Shown one piece after another: positions 5,565 through 5,732 of a stretch of DNA of 5,732 bases. Origin of the DNA: Clostridium_AM sp964554365 (GTDB taxonomy: Bacteria > Bacillota > Clostridia > Clostridiales > Clostridiaceae). Positions within the stretch are counted from its first letter, which is position 1, and the number at the start of each line of letters is the position of its first letter. Made by a program: the position numbers and the translations under genes. Location of the stretch: NCBI GenBank assembly GCA_964554365.1, contig CAZKOJ010000213.1, positions 1 to 5,732 on the forward strand. Reading direction: 5' to 3'. Below the pieces are notes generated by a model, which was given only the letters and a program-made list of their open reading frames with translations, made no database searches and had not been told where the DNA came from.

Positions 5565-5732
5565 CTATATTCCAAGATCACTCATTTGCTCTGCAATTTT
5601 ATCGAAATCTATATTAGAATTATTATATTCTTCCCAGTTTTCTTTACTCCATATTTCAACTCTATTAGATACACCAATACTTATTATTTCTTTTTTTATG
5701 GCTCCATATTCTAAAAGGCTTTATGTAATTAA
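5565..5732 (-). pseudogene. mraZ: MraZ C-terminal part, interrupted by an in-frame stop near the window edge
   Basis: MraZ is an AbrB/SpoVT-fold DNA-binding protein that leads the dcw cluster and, in several bacteria, regulates its own operon. The last 51 residues are readable from 5720 down to TAG 5565-5567. They include EYGAIKKEIISIGVSNRVEIW, then SKENWEEY and the C-terminal IAEQMSDLGI, typical of the second MraZ repeat. Reading further upstream, codon 5721-5723 is TAA, and the remaining nine bases encode Leu-Ile-Thr in the same frame. Clostridial relatives typically have L-I-P-Q just before this leucine-rich segment, so the frame continues on both sides of the stop. This points to a nonsense change (for instance CAA to TAA) and not to an unrelated ORF. 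Because it lies 9-12 bases from the window end, a sequence or assembly error is a real alternative. The first half of the gene is not visible. Identity as mraZ is secure; status as a true pseudogene is uncertain. Confidence 0.7.

Overview
The window is a stretch of a division and cell wall (dcw) cluster, read entirely from the minus strand. It suggests a low-GC, endospore-forming Firmicute, most likely Clostridium sensu stricto. The reasons are the strong AT bias with A/T-ending codons, the gene order mraZ-rsmH-ftsL-spoVD-murE-murF, a SpoVD-like class B penicillin-binding protein with C-terminal PASTA domains, and a MurE with the DNPR signature of meso-diaminopimelate-type ligases. The species cannot be fixed from this sequence.

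In transcription order (right to left): the 3' part of mraZ (5565-5732), interrupted by an in-frame TAA close to the window edge; rsmH/mraW (4606-5535), the 16S rRNA m4C1402 methyltransferase; a small one-pass membrane protein in the FtsL position (4087-4578, or to 4587); spoVD (1837-4026), a 729-residue transpeptidase with two PASTA domains; murE (295-1722); and the first 63 codons of murF (1-189), which runs off the left edge. All genes are co-directional. Gaps are about 27-60 bp at the mraZ-rsmH-ftsL-spoVD junctions and 105-114 bp around murE. The layout fits one long operon. I see no convincing promoter or intrinsic terminator inside the window, and no gene-free stretch longer than 115 bp.

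The products act on one process. MurE and MurF complete the cytoplasmic UDP-MurNAc-pentapeptide, SpoVD cross-links the resulting peptidoglycan outside the membrane at a septum or spore cortex, and the FtsL-like protein is expected to scaffold the division complex. MraZ and RsmH are the usual leader genes, for regulation and ribosome modification.

The non-routine content is: a probable nonsense codon in mraZ; a cysteine pair in SpoVD matching in position the redox-switch pair known from Bacillus subtilis SpoVD, on a protein with two PASTA domains; two unrelated AT-rich inverted-repeat elements flanking murE, one of which runs into the spoVD stop codon; and unusual translation initiation (GTG, TTG and GTG starts, and GGGGTG-type ribosome binding sites). 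I found no sign of a new defence, mobile or secretion system.
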